Source: Pseudomonas tritici (GTDB lineage: Bacteria > Pseudomonadota > Gammaproteobacteria > Pseudomonadales > Pseudomonadaceae). Taken from it: a stretch of DNA of 64,000 nucleotides. How positions within the stretch are numbered: the stretch's first letter is position 1; every line of letters begins with the position of its first letter. This document shows positions 9,624 to 19,447 of the stretch, piece by piece. The translations under genes were made by a program, and so were the position numbers. The stretch is from NCBI RefSeq assembly GCF_014268275.3, contig NZ_CP077084.1:1612001-1676000 (forward strand), written 5' to 3'. The notes below the pieces were generated by a model. It was not told where the DNA came from, searched no databases, and worked only from the letters and a program-made list of their open reading frames with translations.

Positions 9624-11246
9624 GTGAAGAACTGGACCTTGCGCCAACGGATCTTGGCAAGCTTTGCGGTCATTATCGCCATCATGCTGTTAATGGTTGT
9701 GGTCTCCTACTCACGGTTGCTGAAGATCGAAACCAGCCAGGAATTGGTGCGTGACGACGCGGTACCGGGCGTTTACCTCAGCTCGATGATCCGCAGCGCG
9801 TGGGTCGACAGCTACCTTGAAACCGTCGATATCATTGGTCTGCGCGACGAAAAAACGCTCAGCAACACCGACAGGTCGAACTACAAGTCCTTCGAAGCGC
9901 GTATCGAACAGCAGATGGCCAACTATGAAAAAACCATTCATAGCCAAGCTGACCGCATGGAATTCGATAACTTCAAGGCGGCGCACACGACGTACAACAA
10001 AGTCCTCGCCCAGGTGCTGGAGCGCGTCGAAGCCAACGACCTGCCGGGCGCGAGCGTATTGGTCGAGGAGCAATTGACGCCGATCTGGACTGAAGGGCGC
10101 ATGAAGCTCAACGACATCATCACTGAAAACAAGAACGTGTCTGACCGCGCCACGGCGGCGATCGACGAGGCAGTCCTGTCGGCCAAGATCAGCATGGCCG
10201 TGTCGCTGCTTATCGCCATCCTTGCCGCTGGCCTGTGTGGCCTGCTGCTGATGCGCGCGATCATGGCGCCGATGCAGCGGATCGTCGACATCCTTGAAAC
10301 CATGCGCACTGGTGACCTGAGCAAACGCCTGAACCTGGAGCGCAAGGACGAATTCGGTGCGGTAGAGACCGGCTTCAACGACATGATGACCGAGCTCACC
10401 GCCCTCGTGTCCCAGGCCCAGCGCTCGTCGGTGCAGGTGACCACCTCGGTCACCGAGATTGCCGCCACGTCCAAGCAACAACAGGCCACCGCCACTGAAA
10501 CCGCTGCGACTACCACTGAGATCGGCGCCACGTCCCGCGAAATCGCTGCCACGTCCAAGGATCTGGTGCGCACCATGACCGAAGTGTCCACCGCTGCCGA
10601 CCAGGCGTCGGTCGCCGCCGGCTCTGGCCAGCAAGGCCTGGCGCGCATGGAAGAAACCATGCACTCGGTGATGGGCGCCGCCGACTTGGTGAACGCCAAG
10701 CTGGCGATCCTCAATGAGAAGGCCGGCAACATCAATCAGGTGGTGGTGACCATCGTCAAGGTTGCCGACCAGACCAACCTGCTGTCGCTCAACGCGGCCA
10801 TCGAGGCCGAGAAGGCCGGTGAATACGGTCGCGGCTTTGCCGTGGTTGCCACCGAAGTTCGCCGCCTTGCCGACCAGACCGCCGTGGCCACCTACGACAT
10901 CGAGCAGATGGTGCGCGAGATCCAGTCGGCGGTGTCCGCAGGGGTGATGGGCATGGACAAGTTCTCCGAAGAAGTACGTCGCGGCATGTTTGAAGTGCAG
11001 CAAGTGGGCGAGCAGCTGTCGCAGATCATCCATCAGGTACAGGCGCTGGCGCCGCGGGTGTTGATGGTCAACGAAGGCATGCAGGCCCAGGCTACCGGCG
11101 CCGAGCAGATCAACCACGCGCTGGTGCAACTGGGCGATGCCAGCAGCCAGACTGTCGACTCGCTGCGCCAGGCCAGCTTTGCCATTGATGAGCTGAGCCA
11201 GGTTGCGGTCGGTCTGCGCAGCGGCGTGTCGCGTTTCAAAGTCTGA
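9624..11246 (+). CDS. wspA: WspA, methyl-accepting chemoreceptor of the Wsp surface-sensing system
   Basis: A 540-residue chemoreceptor. TM1 is near residues 10-29 and TM2 near 187-208; the periplasmic part between them fits a four-helix-bundle sensor. HAMP follows TM2, and the conserved signalling hairpin ([20 protein letters not shown]) is near residues 385-404. I chose the GTG at 9624 because GAGG lies seven bases upstream; an in-frame ATG at 9603 lacks such a site. WspA senses surface-associated envelope stress and drives the WspE kinase. Overlapping ATGA junctions with the following genes show a coupled operon, and a TATACT -10-like hexamer lies at 9585. Confidence 0.95.
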   Translation: MKNWTLRQRILASFAVIIAIMLLMVVVSYSRLLKIETSQELVRDDAVPGVYLSSMIRSAWVDSYLETVDIIGLRDEKTLSNTDRSNYKSFEARIEQQMANYEKTIHSQADRMEFDNFKAAHTTYNKVLAQVLERVEANDLPGASVLVEEQLTPIWTEGRMKLNDIITENKNVSDRATAAIDEAVLSAKISMAVSLLIAILAAGLCGLLLMRAIMAPMQRIVDILETMRTGDLSKRLNLERKDEFGAVETGFNDMMTELTALVSQAQRSSVQVTTSVTEIAATSKQQQATATETAATTTEIGATSREIAATSKDLVRTMTEVSTAADQASVAAGSGQQGLARMEETMHSVMGAADLVNAKLAILNEKAGNINQVVVTIVKVADQTNLLSLNAAIEAEKAGEYGRGFAVVATEVRRLADQTAVATYDIEQMVREIQSAVSAGVMGMDKFSEEVRRGMFEVQQVGEQLSQIIHQVQALAPRVLMVNEGMQAQATGAEQINHALVQLGDASSQTVDSLRQASFAIDELSQVAVGLRSGVSRFKV

Positions 11247-11758
11247 TGAGCGATCTCGCGGCTAAACGCGGTGCCGTCCCGGCAGCGAAAAAGGCCTTGT
11301 TCCTGGTGTTCCACATCGGCGACGAGCGTTTTGCCCTCAGGGCCACGGAAGTCGCCGAGGTACTGCCGCGCCTGCCGCTCAAGCCGATTGCCCATGCACC
11401 GCAGTGGGTGTCGGGCATTTTTGCCCATCGTGGCGCGCTGGTGCCGGTCATCGACCTCAGCGCCCTGGCCTTCGGCACGCCGGCCCAGGCGCGCACCAGC
11501 ACGCGCCTGGTGCTGGTCAATTACCAGCCGCAGCCTTGGGTTCAAGCGCATTGGTTGGGGCTGATCCTGGAACAAGCCACCGACACCCTGCGTTGCGACC
11601 TTGGCGAGTTCAAGCCTTATGGCCTGGATAACCGCGAGGCGCCGTACCTGGGGCTGGTGCGTGAAGATGCCTTGGGCTTGATGCAGTGGATTGGGGTTAA
11701 CGAATTGCTCACCGACGAAGTGCGCGCCTTGCTGTTTTCTGCAGAGCCGAGCCCATGA
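11246..11758 (+). CDS. wspB: WspB, CheW-like coupling protein
   Basis: A 170-residue single-domain CheW homologue that links receptor WspA to kinase WspE. The CheW fold is seen in FLVFHIGDERFALRATEVAEVLP (split across two strands) and in the segment GIFAHRGALVPVIDL. Its ATG overlaps the wspA stop (TGATGA arrangement) and its end overlaps wspC by four bases. WspB is one of two CheW proteins in this operon; the other, WspD, is longer at both ends. Order and size match the wsp operon of P. fluorescens and P. aeruginosa. Confidence 0.93.
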   Translation: MSDLAAKRGAVPAAKKALFLVFHIGDERFALRATEVAEVLPRLPLKPIAHAPQWVSGIFAHRGALVPVIDLSALAFGTPAQARTSTRLVLVNYQPQPWVQAHWLGLILEQATDTLRCDLGEFKPYGLDNREAPYLGLVREDALGLMQWIGVNELLTDEVRALLFSAEPSP

Positions 11759-13014
11759 GCCACGACCCGCGTTTTTTTGCCTTCCTGAAAGAGCGCATCG
11801 GCCTGGACGTCGCGTCTGTGGGCGAAGCCATCATCGAGCGTGCGGTGCGCCAACGCAGCCAGGCCGTCAATGCCCAAGCGGCCGGCGAATACTGGCAGCA
11901 CCTGCAAAGCTCCGAGGATGAACAGCAAGCGCTGATCGAGGCGGTAATCGTCCCCGAGACCTGGTTTTTCCGTTACCCCGAATCCTTTGCAACCCTGGCC
12001 CGCCTGGCCAAGGCCCGCCTGCTCGACATCAAGCAGATGCGCGCACTGCGCATCCTCAGCCTGCCGTGCTCCACCGGCGAAGAACCTTATTCGATTGCCA
12101 TGGCGCTGCTGGATGCCGGTTTGGCGCCGCACCAGTTCAAGGTGCTGGGCGTGGATGTCAGCCCACTGTCGGTTGAGCGCGCGCGACGCGGGGTGTATGG
12201 CAAGAACTCGTTTCGCGGCGGCGATCTGGCGTTTCGCGACCGACATTTCACCGAATTCGGCGACGGCTACCACATCGCCGACCGTGTGCGCGAACAGGTG
12301 CGCCTGCAAGTCGGCAACCTGCTTGACCCGGCGCTGCTGGCCAATGAGGCGAGCTACGACTTTGTGTTCTGTCGCAACCTGCTGATCTATTTCGACCAGC
12401 CGACCCAGAAGCAAGTGTTTGCTGTACTCAAGGGCCTGACCCATGAGGACGGCGTGCTGTTTATCGGCCCGGCCGAGGGCAGCCTGCTGGGGCGCCATGG
12501 CATGCGCTCGATTGGTGTGCCGCAGTCCTTTGCGTTCAGTCGGCAGGCTGAGCCGGTCAAGCCGGAGCCGGTGTTTGTGCCTATCGCCGCGCCCATCCCG
12601 CAGCGCAGTGCGGCACCGATTCCTACCAAGCCGCGGCCGTTCAGCACGGTCAGTGCCCAAGTGATGCCAATCAAGGTGGCGCATTCCGACGCGGCTGATC
12701 TGCTCAGTCGGATCGCCACGCTGGCCAATGAAGGCAAAAGCCTTGATGCTCGCGCCGCTTGCGAGCAATACCTGAACAACCACCCGCCGGCCGCCCAAGT
12801 GTTCTACTGGCTGGGGCTGCTCAGCGACGTGGCCGGCAGCGCCCTGGAGGCCCAGGGCTATTATCGAAAAGCCTTGTACCTGGAACCCCAGCACCCGCAG
12901 GCCTTGATGCACCTGGCCGCGTTGCTTGAGTCTCAGGGTGACAGTGCGGGGGCGCGCCGCTTGCAAGCGCGGGCCGCGCGGAGCGAGCGAGCTGACAGTG
13001 AGTCCAAGCGATGA
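11755..13014 (+). CDS. wspC: WspC, CheR-type receptor methyltransferase with TPR tail
   Basis: A 419-residue S-adenosylmethionine-dependent glutamate methyltransferase expected to methylate WspA and raise its signalling. The CheR all-alpha N-domain covers about residues 1-85. The SAM-binding stretch ILSLPCSTGEEPYSIAM is near residue 100 and FCRNLLIYFD near 205. A Pro-rich linker leads to a C-terminal tetratricopeptide region (YWLGLLSDVAGSALEAQGYY), which may bind partner proteins. WspC opposes the methylesterase WspF encoded three genes later. Four-base overlaps on both sides indicate translational coupling. Confidence 0.94.
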   Translation: MSHDPRFFAFLKERIGLDVASVGEAIIERAVRQRSQAVNAQAAGEYWQHLQSSEDEQQALIEAVIVPETWFFRYPESFATLARLAKARLLDIKQMRALRILSLPCSTGEEPYSIAMALLDAGLAPHQFKVLGVDVSPLSVERARRGVYGKNSFRGGDLAFRDRHFTEFGDGYHIADRVREQVRLQVGNLLDPALLANEASYDFVFCRNLLIYFDQPTQKQVFAVLKGLTHEDGVLFIGPAEGSLLGRHGMRSIGVPQSFAFSRQAEPVKPEPVFVPIAAPIPQRSAAPIPTKPRPFSTVSAQVMPIKVAHSDAADLLSRIATLANEGKSLDARAACEQYLNNHPPAAQVFYWLGLLSDVAGSALEAQGYYRKALYLEPQHPQALMHLAALLESQGDSAGARRLQARAARSERADSESKR

Positions 13015-13712
13015 ATAACACCGAGGCGCTCGACACCGCAGGCCTGGACCTGACCCTGGCTGACACCCAGGCCATCGATGACTGTTGGAACCGCATCGGC
13101 ATCCATGGCGACAAGTCCTGCCCGTTGCTGGCGGACCATATCCATTGCCGCAACTGCTCGGTGTACTCGGCGGCGGCCACGCGCTTGCTGGATCGCTACG
13201 CATTGCAGCAGGACGCGCATCGCGCGTACAACGCGGTCGAATTGGGCGAGGAGGTGGTCACACGTTCCCTGCTGATGTTCCGCCTCGGCGAAGAATGGCT
13301 GGGCATTGCCACCCGTTGTCTGGTGGAAGTGGCGCCGTTGCAACCGATTCACTCCCTGCCACACCAGCGCTCCCGCGCCTTGCTTGGCGTGGCCAACGTG
13401 CGCGGCGCGCTGGTGGCGTGCCTGTCGCTGGTCGAGTTGCTGGGCCTGGACGCCACCACCCAGGGCGCCAGCGGTGGGCGCATCATGCCGCGCATGTTGA
13501 TCATCGCCGCCCAGGATGGCCCGGTGGTGGTGCCGGTGGATGAAGTCGACGGTATCCATGCTATCGATGAGCGCACCCTGAAGGCCGCATCGGCCTCCGG
13601 CACCCAGGCCAGCGGCCGCTTCACCCAGGGCGTGTTGCAGTGGAAAGGCCGCAGCCTGCGTTGGCTGGACGAGGCGCAATTGTTGTCCGCCGTGACCCGG
13701 AGCCTCACATGA
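13011..13712 (+). CDS. wspD: WspD, second CheW-like coupling protein
   Basis: A 233-residue CheW homologue. The N-terminal 75 residues precede the CheW domain and include a Cys/His-containing stretch (CPLLADHIHCRNCSVYSAAA). The CheW domain runs from about residue 80 (LLMFRLGEEWLGIATRCLVE) through LLGVANVRGALVACLSL. Together with WspB it couples the receptor to WspE and may affect receptor localisation. The start codon overlaps the wspC stop and the end overlaps wspE. What the N-terminal cysteines do is unknown to me. Confidence 0.92.
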   Translation: MNNTEALDTAGLDLTLADTQAIDDCWNRIGIHGDKSCPLLADHIHCRNCSVYSAAATRLLDRYALQQDAHRAYNAVELGEEVVTRSLLMFRLGEEWLGIATRCLVEVAPLQPIHSLPHQRSRALLGVANVRGALVACLSLVELLGLDATTQGASGGRIMPRMLIIAAQDGPVVVPVDEVDGIHAIDERTLKAASASGTQASGRFTQGVLQWKGRSLRWLDEAQLLSAVTRSLT

Positions 13713-15976
13713 CCCCCGACCAGATGCGCGACGCCTCGCTGCTGGAACTGTTCAGCCTGGAAGCCGATGCGCAGACCCAGGTACTCAGCGCGGGCCTGCT
13801 GGCCCTGGAACGCAACCCGACCCAGGCCGACCAGCTTGAAGCGTGCATGCGTGCGGCGCACTCGCTCAAGGGCGCCGCGCGCATCGTTGGGGTGGACGCC
13901 GGGGTCAGCGTGTCCCACGTCATGGAGGATTGCCTGGTGAGCGCCCAGGAAAGCCGCCTGTACCTGCAACCCGAACATATTGATGCGTTGCTGCAAGGCA
14001 CTGATCTGCTGATGCGCATCGCCACGCCGGGCAATGACGTGGGGTCGGCCGACATCGAAGCTTATGTGGCGTTGATGGAGCGCCTGCTGGACCCGTCCCA
14101 GGCGCCGGTCAAGGCTACGCCGCCGCCAGCGCCGGCACCGGTTGTTGAAGAACTGCCGCCGGAACCCGAGCCCGCGCCGCCAGTTGCCGCCGAGCCGCCG
14201 CGTCAGAACAAACGCATGACCGAAGGCGGCGAGCGCGTACTGCGGGTGACCGCCGAGCGCTTGAACAGCCTGCTCGACCTGTCGAGCAAATCCCTGGTGG
14301 AAACCCAGCGGCTCAAGCCCTACCTGGCCAGCCTGCAGCGCCTAAAACGCATTCAAAGTCAAAGTGTCCGCGCCCTCGATACGCTGGACGGCCAGCTCAA
14401 AACCGTGGGTTTGAACCTCGAAGCCCAGGAAGCCCTGGCCGACACCCGCCGCTTGTTGAGCGAAGCCCAGGCCTTGCTGGCGGAAAAACATGCTGAACTG
14501 GACGAATTCGGCTGGCAGGCCGGGCAGCGCGCCCAAGTGCTGTATGACACCGCCCTGGCCTGCCGCATGCGACCGTTTGCCGATGTCCTCGCTGGGCAGG
14601 TGCGCATGGTGCGCGACCTTGGCCGCAGCCTGGGCAAGCAGGTGCGCCTGGAAATCGAGGGTGAAAAGACCCAGGTCGACCGCGACGTGCTGGAAAAGCT
14701 CGAAGCGCCACTCACCCATTTATTGCGCAATGCCGTCGACCACGGCATCGAAATGCCTGAGCAACGCCTGCTCGGAGGCAAGCCGGCTGAAGGCCTGATC
14801 CGCCTGCGCGCCTCTCATCAAGCCGGTTTGCTGGTACTGGAATTGAGCGATGACGGCAATGGCGTCGACTTGGAGCGCTTGCGCGGCACCATCGTCGACC
14901 GCCATCTGTCGCCGGTTGAAACCGCCCTGCGCCTGAGCGAAGAAGAGTTGCTGACGTTCCTGTTCCTGCCGGGGTTCAGCCTGCGCGACAAGGTCACCGA
15001 AGTGTCCGGGCGTGGAGTCGGGCTGGATGCGGTGCAGCATATGGTCCGCCAACTGCGTGGTGCCGTGGTGCTGGAGCAGACGGCGGGGCAGGGCAGTCGT
15101 TTCCACCTGGAAGTGCCGTTGACCTTGTCGGTGGTACGCAGCCTGGTGGTGGAAGTCGGTGAAGAAGCCTACGCGTTCCCGCTGGCCCATATCGAGCGCA
15201 TGTGCGACCTGGCGCCCGACGATATTGTGCAACTCGAAGGCCGCCAGCATTTCTGGCACGAAGGCCGGCATGTCGGCCTGGTCGCCGCCAGCCAGTTGTT
15301 GCAGCGCCCGGCGGGGCAGAGTCAGTCAGACACGCTGAAAGTGGTGGTGATCCGCGAGCGCGATGCCGTGTACGGGATTGCTGTGGAGCGTTTTATCGGC
15401 GAGCGCACGCTGGTGGTGTTACCGCTGGATGATCGCCTGGGCAAGGTCCAGGACATCTCCGCCGGCGCCTTGCTGGACGACGGCTCGGTGGTGTTGATCG
15501 TCGACGTTGAAGACATGCTGCGTTCGGTGGACAAGTTGCTCAACACCGGACGTTTGGAACGTATTGCCCGGCGTAGCCAACAAACCACCGAGGCGCCGCG
15601 TAAACGGGTGCTGGTGGTGGATGACTCGCTGACCGTGCGTGAGCTGCAACGCAAATTGTTACTTAATCGTGGTTATGAAGTGGCCGTCGCGGTTGATGGC
15701 ATGGACGGCTGGAACGCCCTGCGTTCCGAAGACTTTGACCTGCTGATCACAGACATTGATATGCCTCGAATGGACGGTATTGAATTGGTCACACTCTTGC
15801 GCCGTGACAGTCGCCTGCAATCGTTGCCGGTGATGGTTGTGTCCTACAAGGATCGCGAAGAAGACCGACGTCGTGGACTGGACGCCGGCGCCGACTATTA
15901 TTTAGCCAAAGCCAGTTTCCATGATGACGCGTTGCTCGACGCGGTGGTGGAACTGATCGGAGGCGCGCGCGCATGA
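13709..15976 (+). CDS. wspE: WspE, hybrid CheA-type histidine kinase
   Basis: A 755-residue hybrid kinase. Domains in order: HPt with the phosphorylatable histidine in AAHSLKGAARI (His51); a Pro/Ala-rich linker (about 130-168); dimerisation and ATPase domain with the N-box HLLRNAVDHGIEMPE (about 334) and a later SGRGVGLDAV G-box; a CheW-like regulatory domain; and a C-terminal receiver with the acceptor Asp in LLITDIDMPRMDG (about 682). WspE phosphorylates WspR and WspF. The ATG at 13709 overlaps wspD by four bases; a longer frame from 13640 is rejected because it would lie inside wspD. Confidence 0.95.
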   Translation: MTPDQMRDASLLELFSLEADAQTQVLSAGLLALERNPTQADQLEACMRAAHSLKGAARIVGVDAGVSVSHVMEDCLVSAQESRLYLQPEHIDALLQGTDLLMRIATPGNDVGSADIEAYVALMERLLDPSQAPVKATPPPAPAPVVEELPPEPEPAPPVAAEPPRQNKRMTEGGERVLRVTAERLNSLLDLSSKSLVETQRLKPYLASLQRLKRIQSQSVRALDTLDGQLKTVGLNLEAQEALADTRRLLSEAQALLAEKHAELDEFGWQAGQRAQVLYDTALACRMRPFADVLAGQVRMVRDLGRSLGKQVRLEIEGEKTQVDRDVLEKLEAPLTHLLRNAVDHGIEMPEQRLLGGKPAEGLIRLRASHQAGLLVLELSDDGNGVDLERLRGTIVDRHLSPVETALRLSEEELLTFLFLPGFSLRDKVTEVSGRGVGLDAVQHMVRQLRGAVVLEQTAGQGSRFHLEVPLTLSVVRSLVVEVGEEAYAFPLAHIERMCDLAPDDIVQLEGRQHFWHEGRHVGLVAASQLLQRPAGQSQSDTLKVVVIRERDAVYGIAVERFIGERTLVVLPLDDRLGKVQDISAGALLDDGSVVLIVDVEDMLRSVDKLLNTGRLERIARRSQQTTEAPRKRVLVVDDSLTVRELQRKLLLNRGYEVAVAVDGMDGWNALRSEDFDLLITDIDMPRMDGIELVTLLRRDSRLQSLPVMVVSYKDREEDRRRGLDAGADYYLAKASFHDDALLDAVVELIGGARA

Positions 15977-16983
15977 GGATCGCAATCGTCAATGACATGC
16001 CCCTCGCGGTTGAGGCCCTTCGCCGTGCCTTGAGTTTCGAACCTGCTCACCAGGTTGTGTGGGTGGCAGCCAATGGCCTGGAAGCGGTGCAGCGCTGCGC
16101 TGAGCTGACCCCGGACCTGATCCTGATGGACTTGATCATGCCCGTAATGGACGGTGTGGAAGCCACTCGGCAGATCATGGCCGAGACCCCCTGTGCCATT
16201 GTTATCGTCACCGTCGACCGCCAGGCCAATGTCAGCCGCGTGTTCGAAGCCATGGGCCATGGCGCCCTGGATGTGGTGGACACGCCGCCGCTGGGCGTGG
16301 GCAACCCCAAGGATGCGGCGGCGCCGCTGCTGCGCAAGATCCTCAATATCGGCTGGTTGATCGGCCAGCGTGGCAGCCGCCTGCGTGCCGACGCCGCACC
16401 ACCGCGCGCCACCGGCAAGCGCCAGAGCCTGGTGGCTATCGGGTCCTCGGCAGGTGGCCCGGCGGCCCTGGAAATCCTGCTCAAGGGTTTGCCTCAAGAC
16501 TTTCCGGCCGCCATTGTATTGGTGCAGCATGTGGACCAGGTGTTTGCCGCCGGCATGGCCGAGTGGCTGAGCAGCGCCTCTGGCCTGCCGGTGCGCCTGG
16601 CCCGCGAGGGTGAGGCACCGCAAAGCGGTGTAGTGCTGCTGGCCGGCACCAACCACCATATTCGTCTGTTGAAGAATGGCACGCTAGCCTATACCGCAGA
16701 GCCAGTGAACGAGATTTACCGGCCTTCGATCGACGTGTTTTTCGAAAGCGTGGCCAGCCATTGGAATGGTGACGCCGTTGGCGTCTTGCTGACAGGTATG
16801 GGGCGCGACGGGGCCCAAGGCCTCAAGTTGCTGCGTGAACAAGGTTATTTAACCATCGCCCAGGATCAGCAGAGCTCGGCGGTGTATGGCATGCCCAAAG
16901 CGGCGGCGGCGATTGATGCTGCTGTTGAAATTCGCCCACTGGACAGAATTGCGCCCCGATTACTGGAGGTCTTCGCAAAATGA
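15973..16983 (+). CDS. wspF: WspF, CheB-type methylesterase, negative regulator
   Basis: A 336-residue response-regulator methylesterase. The receiver domain has its acceptor Asp in LILMDLIMP (Asp53). The esterase domain has the serine motif IGSSAGGPAALE (Ser near 158-159), histidine in VLVQHVDQVF and aspartate in GMGRDGAQG (about 279). It removes methyl groups from WspA and resets the system. Loss of WspF is the classic cause of constitutive WspR activity and the wrinkly-spreader colony type; here the frame is intact and all three catalytic motifs are present, so the strain should be able to be smooth. Confidence 0.95.
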   Translation: MRIAIVNDMPLAVEALRRALSFEPAHQVVWVAANGLEAVQRCAELTPDLILMDLIMPVMDGVEATRQIMAETPCAIVIVTVDRQANVSRVFEAMGHGALDVVDTPPLGVGNPKDAAAPLLRKILNIGWLIGQRGSRLRADAAPPRATGKRQSLVAIGSSAGGPAALEILLKGLPQDFPAAIVLVQHVDQVFAAGMAEWLSSASGLPVRLAREGEAPQSGVVLLAGTNHHIRLLKNGTLAYTAEPVNEIYRPSIDVFFESVASHWNGDAVGVLLTGMGRDGAQGLKLLREQGYLTIAQDQQSSAVYGMPKAAAAIDAAVEIRPLDRIAPRLLEVFAK

Positions 16984-17035
16984 TCAAGACCCTCCAGGGT
17001 GCTGGCCAGCAGGAAAGTAATTCAGGTGATTGCAC

Positions 17036-18037
17036 ATGAATGATTTACAGATCGACGACATCAAGACCGATGAAAATGCTGCCATGGTGTTGCTGGTCGA
17101 CGACCAGGCCATGATCGGAGAAGCCGTGCGACGTGGCCTGGCCCATGAAGAAAACATCGACTTCCACTTCTGCGCCGACCCGCACCAGGCGATTGCCCAG
17201 GCGATCCGCATCAAACCGACCGTGATCCTGCAAGACTTGGTGATGCCTGGCCTCGACGGCCTGACGCTGGTGCGCGAATACCGCAACCACCCGGCCACGC
17301 AAAATATTCCGATCATCGTGCTTTCCACCAAGGAAGACCCGCTGATCAAGAGCGCGGCATTTTCGGCCGGCGCCAACGACTACCTGGTCAAGCTGCCGGA
17401 CAATATCGAACTGGTGGCGCGCATCCGCTATCACTCGCGCTCCTACATGACCTTGTTGCAACGGGACGCGGCTTATCGAGCGCTGCGAGTCAGCCAGCAG
17501 CAACTGCTAGACACCAATTTGGTGCTGCAACGCTTGATGAACTCCGACGGCCTCACCGGGCTGTCCAACCGCCGCCACTTCGACGAATACCTGGAACTGG
17601 AATGGCGTCGTGCCATGCGCGACCAGACCCAGCTGTCGCTGCTGATGATCGACGTGGATTTTTTCAAAACCTACAACGACAGCTTCGGCCACGTCGAAGG
17701 CGACGAAGCCCTGCGCAAAGTCGCCACCACCATCCGCGAAGCCAGCAGTCGCCCCTCGGACCTGCCAGCGCGCTACGGCGGTGAAGAGTTCGCCTTGGTA
17801 CTGCCGAATACGTCGCCGGGCGGCGCACGCCTGGTGGCTGAAAAGCTACGCATGGCCGTTGCCGCGCTGAAAATCCCGCACATAGCGCCGGCTGAGGGGG
17901 CGAGCCTGACCATCAGTATCGGCCTGTCGACCATGACACCGGTGCAGGGCACGGATTGCCGACAGTTGATCATGGCGGCGGACAAGGGGTTGTATACGGC
18001 CAAGCACAATGGGCGCAATCAGGTGTGTATCGAATAA
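17036..18037 (+). CDS. wspR: WspR, response-regulator diguanylate cyclase
   Basis: A 333-residue output protein that makes c-di-GMP from two GTP. The receiver acceptor is Asp67 in [11 protein letters not shown] helical linker (about 135-170) joins it to the GGDEF domain, whose active site reads RYGGEEF (GGEEF 248-252). The product-inhibition site RxxD is present five residues before it (Arg239-Asp242), so feedback inhibition should work. I chose ATG at 17036; a TTG two codons earlier is less likely. It is separated from wspF by 52 bases, the only real gap in the operon. Length equals SBW25 WspR as I remember it. Confidence 0.95.
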   Translation: MNDLQIDDIKTDENAAMVLLVDDQAMIGEAVRRGLAHEENIDFHFCADPHQAIAQAIRIKPTVILQDLVMPGLDGLTLVREYRNHPATQNIPIIVLSTKEDPLIKSAAFSAGANDYLVKLPDNIELVARIRYHSRSYMTLLQRDAAYRALRVSQQQLLDTNLVLQRLMNSDGLTGLSNRRHFDEYLELEWRRAMRDQTQLSLLMIDVDFFKTYNDSFGHVEGDEALRKVATTIREASSRPSDLPARYGGEEFALVLPNTSPGGARLVAEKLRMAVAALKIPHIAPAEGASLTISIGLSTMTPVQGTDCRQLIMAADKGLYTAKHNGRNQVCIE

Positions 18038-18058
18038 CTCGAAGCACCGTAAAACCCC

Positions 18059-18147
18059 TGTGGGAGCTGGCTTGCCTGCGATAGCGGTGTATCAGATACA
18101 GATGTGGTAACTGACGGACCGCAATCGCAGGCAAGCCAGCTCCCACA
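18059..18147. repeat. REPIN, GCTGGCTTGCCTGCG type
   Basis: Inverted halves beginning GTGGGAGCTGGCTTGCCTGC and ending with the complement, filling most of the wspR-prfB gap. This is the second REP class in the window, with TGCCTGCGATAG instead of TGCTCGCGAA. Confidence 0.9.
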
Positions 18148-18273
18148 TTTGATCTCCATTGTTCTGTCGATAGCCTACAAACCCCGCCTTTTCGGCCAAG
18201 CGGACTGCCGTTTCCGGACGTTTGCCGTTATACTCGCCGGCTTTCAAAAGTTCGCCAACGAGTGCTGCCCGCC

Positions 18274-19369
18274 ATGGAAATCAACCCGATCCTTAACACC
18301 ATCAAGGACCTGTCCGAGCGCTCCGAAACTATTCGGGGGTATCTTTGACTACGATCAAAAGCATGAGCGTCTGACCGAAGTCAATCGCGAGCTTGAAGAT
18401 CCTGCTGTCTGGAACAAACCTGAATACGCCCAGGAACTGGGCCGCGAGCGCGCTGCGCTGGCGCAGATCGTCGATACCCTCGACGAGTTGAACACCGGTC
18501 TGGCCGATTGCCGTGACCTGCTGGACATGGCCGTCGAAGAAAACGACGAAGGCGCAGTGGGCGATGTCGTCGCCGAGCTGGCCCGTCTCGAGGACAACCT
18601 CGCCAAGCTTGAATTCCGTCGCATGTTCAGCCACGAAATGGACCCGAACAACGCCTACCTGGACATCCAGGCCGGTTCCGGCGGCACCGAGGCCCAGGAC
18701 TGGGCCAACATCCTGCTGCGCATGTACCTGCGCTGGGCTGACAAGCGCGGTTTCGAAGCGACCATCATGGAGCTGTCCGCCGGTGAAGTCGCCGGTATCA
18801 AGGGCGCGACCGTACACATCAAGGGCGAATACGCCTTTGGTTGGCTGCGGACCGAGATCGGCGTGCATCGCCTGGTGCGCAAGAGCCCGTTTGACTCCGG
18901 CAACCGTCGACACACCTCGTTCTCTGCTGTGTTCGTCTCGCCAGAGATCGACGACAAGGTCGAAATCGAGATCAACCCGGCCGACCTCCGCATCGATACC
19001 TACCGCTCCTCCGGTGCCGGTGGCCAGCACGTAAACACCACCGACTCGGCCGTACGTATTACCCACGTACCGACCAACACCGTGGTGAGCTGCCAGAACG
19101 AACGCTCCCAGCACGCGAACAAGGACACCGCCATGAAAATGCTGCGGGCCAAGTTGTACGAGCAGGAAATGCAGAAGCGCAACGCCGCTTCCCAGGCGCT
19201 GGAAGACACCAAGTCGGATATCGGCTGGGGTCACCAGATCCGTTCTTATGTGCTTGATGCGTCGCGGATCAAGGATTTGCGCACTAACATCGAACGCAGC
19301 GACTGCGACAAGGTGCTCGACGGCGATATCGACGAATACCTGGAAGCCAGCCTGAAGTCAGGCCTGTAA
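18274..19369 (+). CDS. prfB: Peptide chain release factor 2, with programmed +1 frameshift
   Basis: RF2 recognises UGA and UAA codons and releases the finished peptide. The first 24 codons ([20 protein letters not shown] onward) end at an in-frame TGA at 18346-18348. The ribosome must slip +1 at CTT so that reading continues with GAC at 18347, giving 364 residues, close to the 365 of E. coli RF2. The codon-recognition tripeptide is in [11 protein letters not shown] and the catalytic GGQ is in [11 protein letters not shown] frame open from 18104 upstream is not the start. lysS follows in the same direction, the usual bacterial arrangement. Confidence 0.96.
18334..18349 (+). promoter_or_regulatory. 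prfB autoregulatory frameshift site
   Basis: CGG GGG TAT CTT TGA C matches the canonical RF2 recoding site (AGG GGG TAT CTT TGA C) except for the first base. GGGGG acts as an internal Shine-Dalgarno element three bases before the slippery CTT. When RF2 is scarce, the poor UGAC stop stalls and the ribosome shifts +1. Confidence 0.95.
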
Positions 19370-19382
19370 CCCCGTTTTAGGA

Positions 19383-19418
19383 GCCGGCATGCCGGCGATC
19401 CCCGGCCGCAGGCCGGGG
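19383..19418. repeat. Two small hairpins between prfB and lysS
   Basis: GCCGGCATGCCGGC (19383-19396) is a perfect palindrome. CCCCGGCC-GCA-GGCCGGGG (19400-19418) is a perfect eight-base stem. No T-run follows, so processing, RNA stability or partial attenuation between prfB and lysS is more likely than full termination. Confidence 0.7.
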
Positions 19419-19447
19419 GCAACGAACCTGATGGAATATTTAAAGAC

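Noticed and set aside
9711..11129. 472-codon minus-strand frame antisense to wspA
   Set aside because: Composition (His, Gly and Arg runs) is that of a shadow frame; wspA is certain on the other strand.
18104..18346. Upstream extension of the second prfB frame to 18104
   Set aside because: It runs through a REPIN; RF2 homology begins at 18274 in the other frame and joins by +1 shift.
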